From a virus: a DNA stretch of 24,501 bases. The position numbers and the translations under genes are program-made. The notes under the pieces were generated by a model. It ran no database searches. It was not told where the DNA came from and saw only the letters and a program-made list of their open reading frames with translations. The DNA is taken from positions 1 through 24,501 of the IMG/VR virus record IMGVR_UViG_3300035698_002334; one strand, written 5' to 3'. Shown here piece after piece: positions 22,813-24,501 of this stretch; position 1 is the first letter of the stretch, and every line of letters starts with the position of its first letter.

Positions 22813-22911
22813 ATGAAAAACTTTCTAATTAAAAACATGGGGAATATCTTTTATGTAATAGGATCACTTTGTTTCTTAATTGGTACATTGATAAATATGT
22901 TTAAGAAATGA
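22813..22911 (+). CDS. 32-residue single-TM micro-protein
   Basis: The ATG at 22813 follows an A/T-rich leader (aaaaaatataaagctATG) and encodes MKNFLIKNMGNIFYVIGSLC, then FLIGTLINMFKK. One membrane helix (about 11-29) is flanked by lysines. The stop overlaps the next ATG as ATGA, which supports a real coupled gene. It may be a toxin-like or lysis-related micro-protein, or a leader that tunes translation of the DNA-modification gene behind it. No family is recognised. Confidence 0.5.
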   Translation: MKNFLIKNMGNIFYVIGSLCFLIGTLINMFKK

Positions 22912-23486
22912 GCAAGGTAAAAACATATAAAGTTGAATTATGTAATCGGAATGAAATCGCTGATTTTATTGAAGAATGGCATTATTCTAAAAATGTTAAT
23001 GGATTAATAAGTGATTATTGTTTTAAATTACTTGACGGTAATACTTTAATAGGTGGTATGATTTATGGTAGGATTGCAATGGCTGGTGTGTGGAGAAAAT
23101 ATGCAAGTAATGAAACTGAATTAACAGAATTAAGGAGGCTTTGCTGTATTGATGATACGCCCAAAAATACAGAGAGTTATTTTATTGGTCATACCTTACG
23201 TTGGTTAAAAAAGAATACATCAATAAAGCGTGTAATAAGCTACGCAGATGCTACTTATGGACATAAAGGTATAATTTATAAGGCAAGTAATTTTATGTAT
23301 TGTGGAATGACAGCAAAGGGGCGTGTAATAATGTATCATGGCAAGAGATACCACGACAAAACAATTAGAACCAAATATAAAGGTAAATTAAAACCATATG
23401 CAGTTAAAATAAAAGAAGCATTAATTAAAGGTGACGCTGAATATGTCAATACATTAGGTAAGTATATTTATTTATATTATTTGTAA
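22908..23486 (+). CDS. Mom-like GNAT DNA-modification protein
   Basis: This 192-residue protein carries the pattern of the phage Mu Mom-like family: ELTELRRLC (71-79), NTESYFIGHTLRWLKKN (87-103), and RVISYADATYGHKGIIYKAS followed by NFMYCG (108-133). Mu Mom is a GNAT-fold enzyme that modifies adenines in phage DNA to a methylcarbamoyl form and so blocks host restriction enzymes. The closing part is basic (GKRYHDKTIRTKYKGKLKPY), suitable for DNA contact. The position at the end of late genes is like that of mom in Mu. It starts in an ATGA overlap with a 32-residue membrane micro-protein. The exact modification made here is unproven. Confidence 0.8.
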   Translation: MSKVKTYKVELCNRNEIADFIEEWHYSKNVNGLISDYCFKLLDGNTLIGGMIYGRIAMAGVWRKYASNETELTELRRLCCIDDTPKNTESYFIGHTLRWLKKNTSIKRVISYADATYGHKGIIYKASNFMYCGMTAKGRVIMYHGKRYHDKTIRTKYKGKLKPYAVKIKEALIKGDAEYVNTLGKYIYLYYL

Positions 23487-23499
23487 CAGATACAATGCA

Positions 23500-23543
23500 T
23501 AAATTTGTATAATTTGTATTAATTAAAACCCAGTATTATGGAA
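23500..23543 (+). promoter_or_regulatory. Promoter/leader box upstream of the zinc-ribbon gene
   Basis: TAAATTTG at 23500-23507 matches the Bacteroidota -7 consensus TAnnTTTG. A TTTG lies upstream at the end of the previous gene, though the 16-base spacing is shorter than the usual 19-21. From 23514, TTGTATTAATTAAAACCC followed by AGTATTATGGAA is nearly repeated at 23753-23782 before the next gene, suggesting a shared control or translation leader. Confidence 0.45.
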
Positions 23544-23744
23544 CCAGAAGAAAAAGAATCGAAATTAAGAAATGTATTAGCTGAGTATTACAGTAAAGAT
23601 GACTATGATCTTGATACCGCTGTATCTGATATATTTGCTTTGTTTAAGAATAAAGAGTGTGACCATAAATTTATATTAGACAACGGAGCAAGTGGGCATT
23701 ACAATAATTGGTGTGAAAAATGCGGTAAATATTTAAAAGGATAA
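23538..23744 (+). CDS. Small zinc-ribbon-like protein
   Basis: This 68-residue protein has an acidic helical N-terminus (EPEEKESKLRNVLAEYYS, then DLDTAVSDIFALF) and a C-terminal possible metal site: C-x-H at ECDHKF and, 15-20 residues later, WCEKCGKYL with C-x-x-C. The CxH/CxxC arrangement suggests a small zinc ribbon, frequent in phage accessory proteins of unknown role. It stands as its own unit with a leader box shared with the following phosphoesterase gene. Confidence 0.65.
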   Translation: MEPEEKESKLRNVLAEYYSKDDYDLDTAVSDIFALFKNKECDHKFILDNGASGHYNNWCEKCGKYLKG

Positions 23745-23752
23745 AAATCTAT

Positions 23753-23782
23753 TTAGTATTAACTAAAACCCTGATTATGGAA
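23753..23782 (+). promoter_or_regulatory. Second copy of the leader box, before the phosphoesterase gene
   Basis: TTAGTATTAACTAAAACCC then TGATTATGGAA repeats the box before 23538 with few differences. Both copies place AAAACCC about 8 bases before the ATG and continue into the start codon (ATTATGGAA). The upstream TATTTAG is promoter-like. Confidence 0.45.
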
Positions 23783-24501
23783 TTTGTTTACAAAGTGAAG
23801 ACCCGCACAATACTTATTAATTCACTAACGGACAAAATTAAGATATGGTTCTTTGGTGATATACATAAGTTTACTAAATCCTGTGATGAAGATAGGTGGA
23901 AGTGGTTCTTAAAGAAAGCCAAAGAGAACCATGACAAACATACTTACTATATGGGTATGGGTGACTATATGGACTTCGCTTCTTCATCCGAACAAACAGC
24001 ACTGATTAAAAACCCAGCACTACATGACCAGACTATTATTGATTTAGGTGATCTTGTTAAGAAAAGAAACAAGTCTCTAGCAAAAGAAATGTCATTTATG
24101 AAACCGAATATCTTAGGGATGATTGACGGTAATCACAATTGGAAGTTTACAGACGGGACCACCGGAACACAAGACCTGGCAGATAGATTAGGAACCGAGT
24201 ATTTAGGATGGCTTTGTCATCTGACATTAAGAATCAGAATAGAAACAGAGAAGGCACACAGGCAAAAGAATATTTATATAGCTGCCTGTCATGGTAAGGC
24301 CGGGGGTAAATCAAGGGGTAACTCTTTAAACCAGTTAGATGACCTGTTTAAGATTATGCCAATGTCTGATATCTTTGCAATGGGACACGATCATCAGCGG
24401 TTTGCGGTCCCTCAATCGGTTCTCATCCCTTCGACTTCCCCCAATGGTGATACTACATTAAAACAAAAGAGACAATTCTTTTTACGTAGTGGTTCCTTTA
24501 A
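23777..24501 (+). CDS. Calcineurin-like metallophosphoesterase, 3' end missing
   Basis: The frame starts at the ATG at 23777 and is still open at the window end (241 residues). The metallophosphoesterase motifs appear in order: FFGDIHKF (D28, H30), GMGDYMDF (D63), DGNHNW (N119, H120), AACHGK (H172) and GHDHQRF (H204, H206). Together these would form a two-metal site for cleaving a phosphodiester or phosphomonoester. There is no signal peptide, so the enzyme acts in the cytoplasm. Phage members of this fold include nucleases and nucleotide phosphatases; the substrate here is unknown. The region between D63 and N119 is helical and may shape substrate choice. Confidence 0.88.
   Translation, partial: MEFVYKVKTRTILINSLTDKIKIWFFGDIHKFTKSCDEDRWKWFLKKAKENHDKHTYYMGMGDYMDFASSSEQTALIKNPALHDQTIIDLGDLVKKRNKSLAKEMSFMKPNILGMIDGNHNWKFTDGTTGTQDLADRLGTEYLGWLCHLTLRIRIETEKAHRQKNIYIAACHGKAGGKSRGNSLNQLDDLFKIMPMSDIFAMGHDHQRFAVPQSVLIPSTSPNGDTTLKQKRQFFLRSGSF

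Noticed and set aside
1-24501. CRISPR array, insertion sequence, attachment site, rRNA or tRNA genes
   Set aside because: No regularly spaced direct repeats, transposase, integrase or cloverleaf sequence found by eye; in particular no suppressor tRNA that would explain the TAG.

Overview
The window is a late-gene segment of a tailed, siphovirus-like bacteriophage or prophage. Every gene I accept lies on the + strand and packing is very tight, mostly with ATGA or TAATG start/stop overlaps. The host is probably a member of the Bacteroidota. Start codons are preceded by A/T-rich stretches rather than Shine-Dalgarno sequences, and one gene has a typical Bacteroidota Sec signal peptide ending in YGQ. 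A DUF5675-type lysis-region gene is present, and TAnnTTTG-like promoter elements occur in the few intergenic gaps. This host call is inference from composition and gene families. Integrase, terminase, portal and replication genes are not in view.

Layout. 1-290: the end of a Mu gpF/SPP1 gp7-type minor head protein. 292-2429: HK97-type prohead protease and major capsid protein, followed by a strong hairpin terminator or attenuator. 2481-2792: a small unknown head-region protein. 2789-7269: four overlapping glycosyltransferase genes carrying about six catalytic domains (GT-B, GT2, GT32-like, and a triple-domain fusion), inserted between the capsid and connector genes. 7266-8947: head-tail connector, head closure, gp10-like and tail-terminator proteins. 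8950-10115: two tandem tail-tube paralogues, the second with an extra C-terminal domain. 10112-10776: a pair of tail assembly chaperone reading frames joined by an A AAA AAG slippery heptamer. 10763-12235: tape measure. 12235-14196: baseplate/tail-hub gene interrupted by an in-frame TAG. 14237-20901: a small beta-rich protein and three large beta-helix/fibre proteins, two with signal peptides and the last interrupted by an in-frame TAA.

20935-22911 is a probable lysis region: a coiled-coil/single-TM protein, a DUF5675 protein, several tiny membrane proteins, a Gly/Arg-rich micro-protein, a 12-bp stem-loop and a membrane-anchored spanin-like protein. 22908-24501 carries a Mom-like DNA-modification GNAT protein, a small zinc-ribbon protein and a calcineurin-like metallophosphoesterase that runs off the end. 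The last two share a repeated promoter/leader box.

The most notable features are the glycosyltransferase block translationally coupled into the virion-assembly operon, which suggests glycosylation of virion or host-surface components; the two in-frame stop codons in tail genes (TAG, possibly recoded or read through; TAA, more likely a true lesion); the visible -1 frameshift signal; and the Sec signal peptides on fibre-like proteins.
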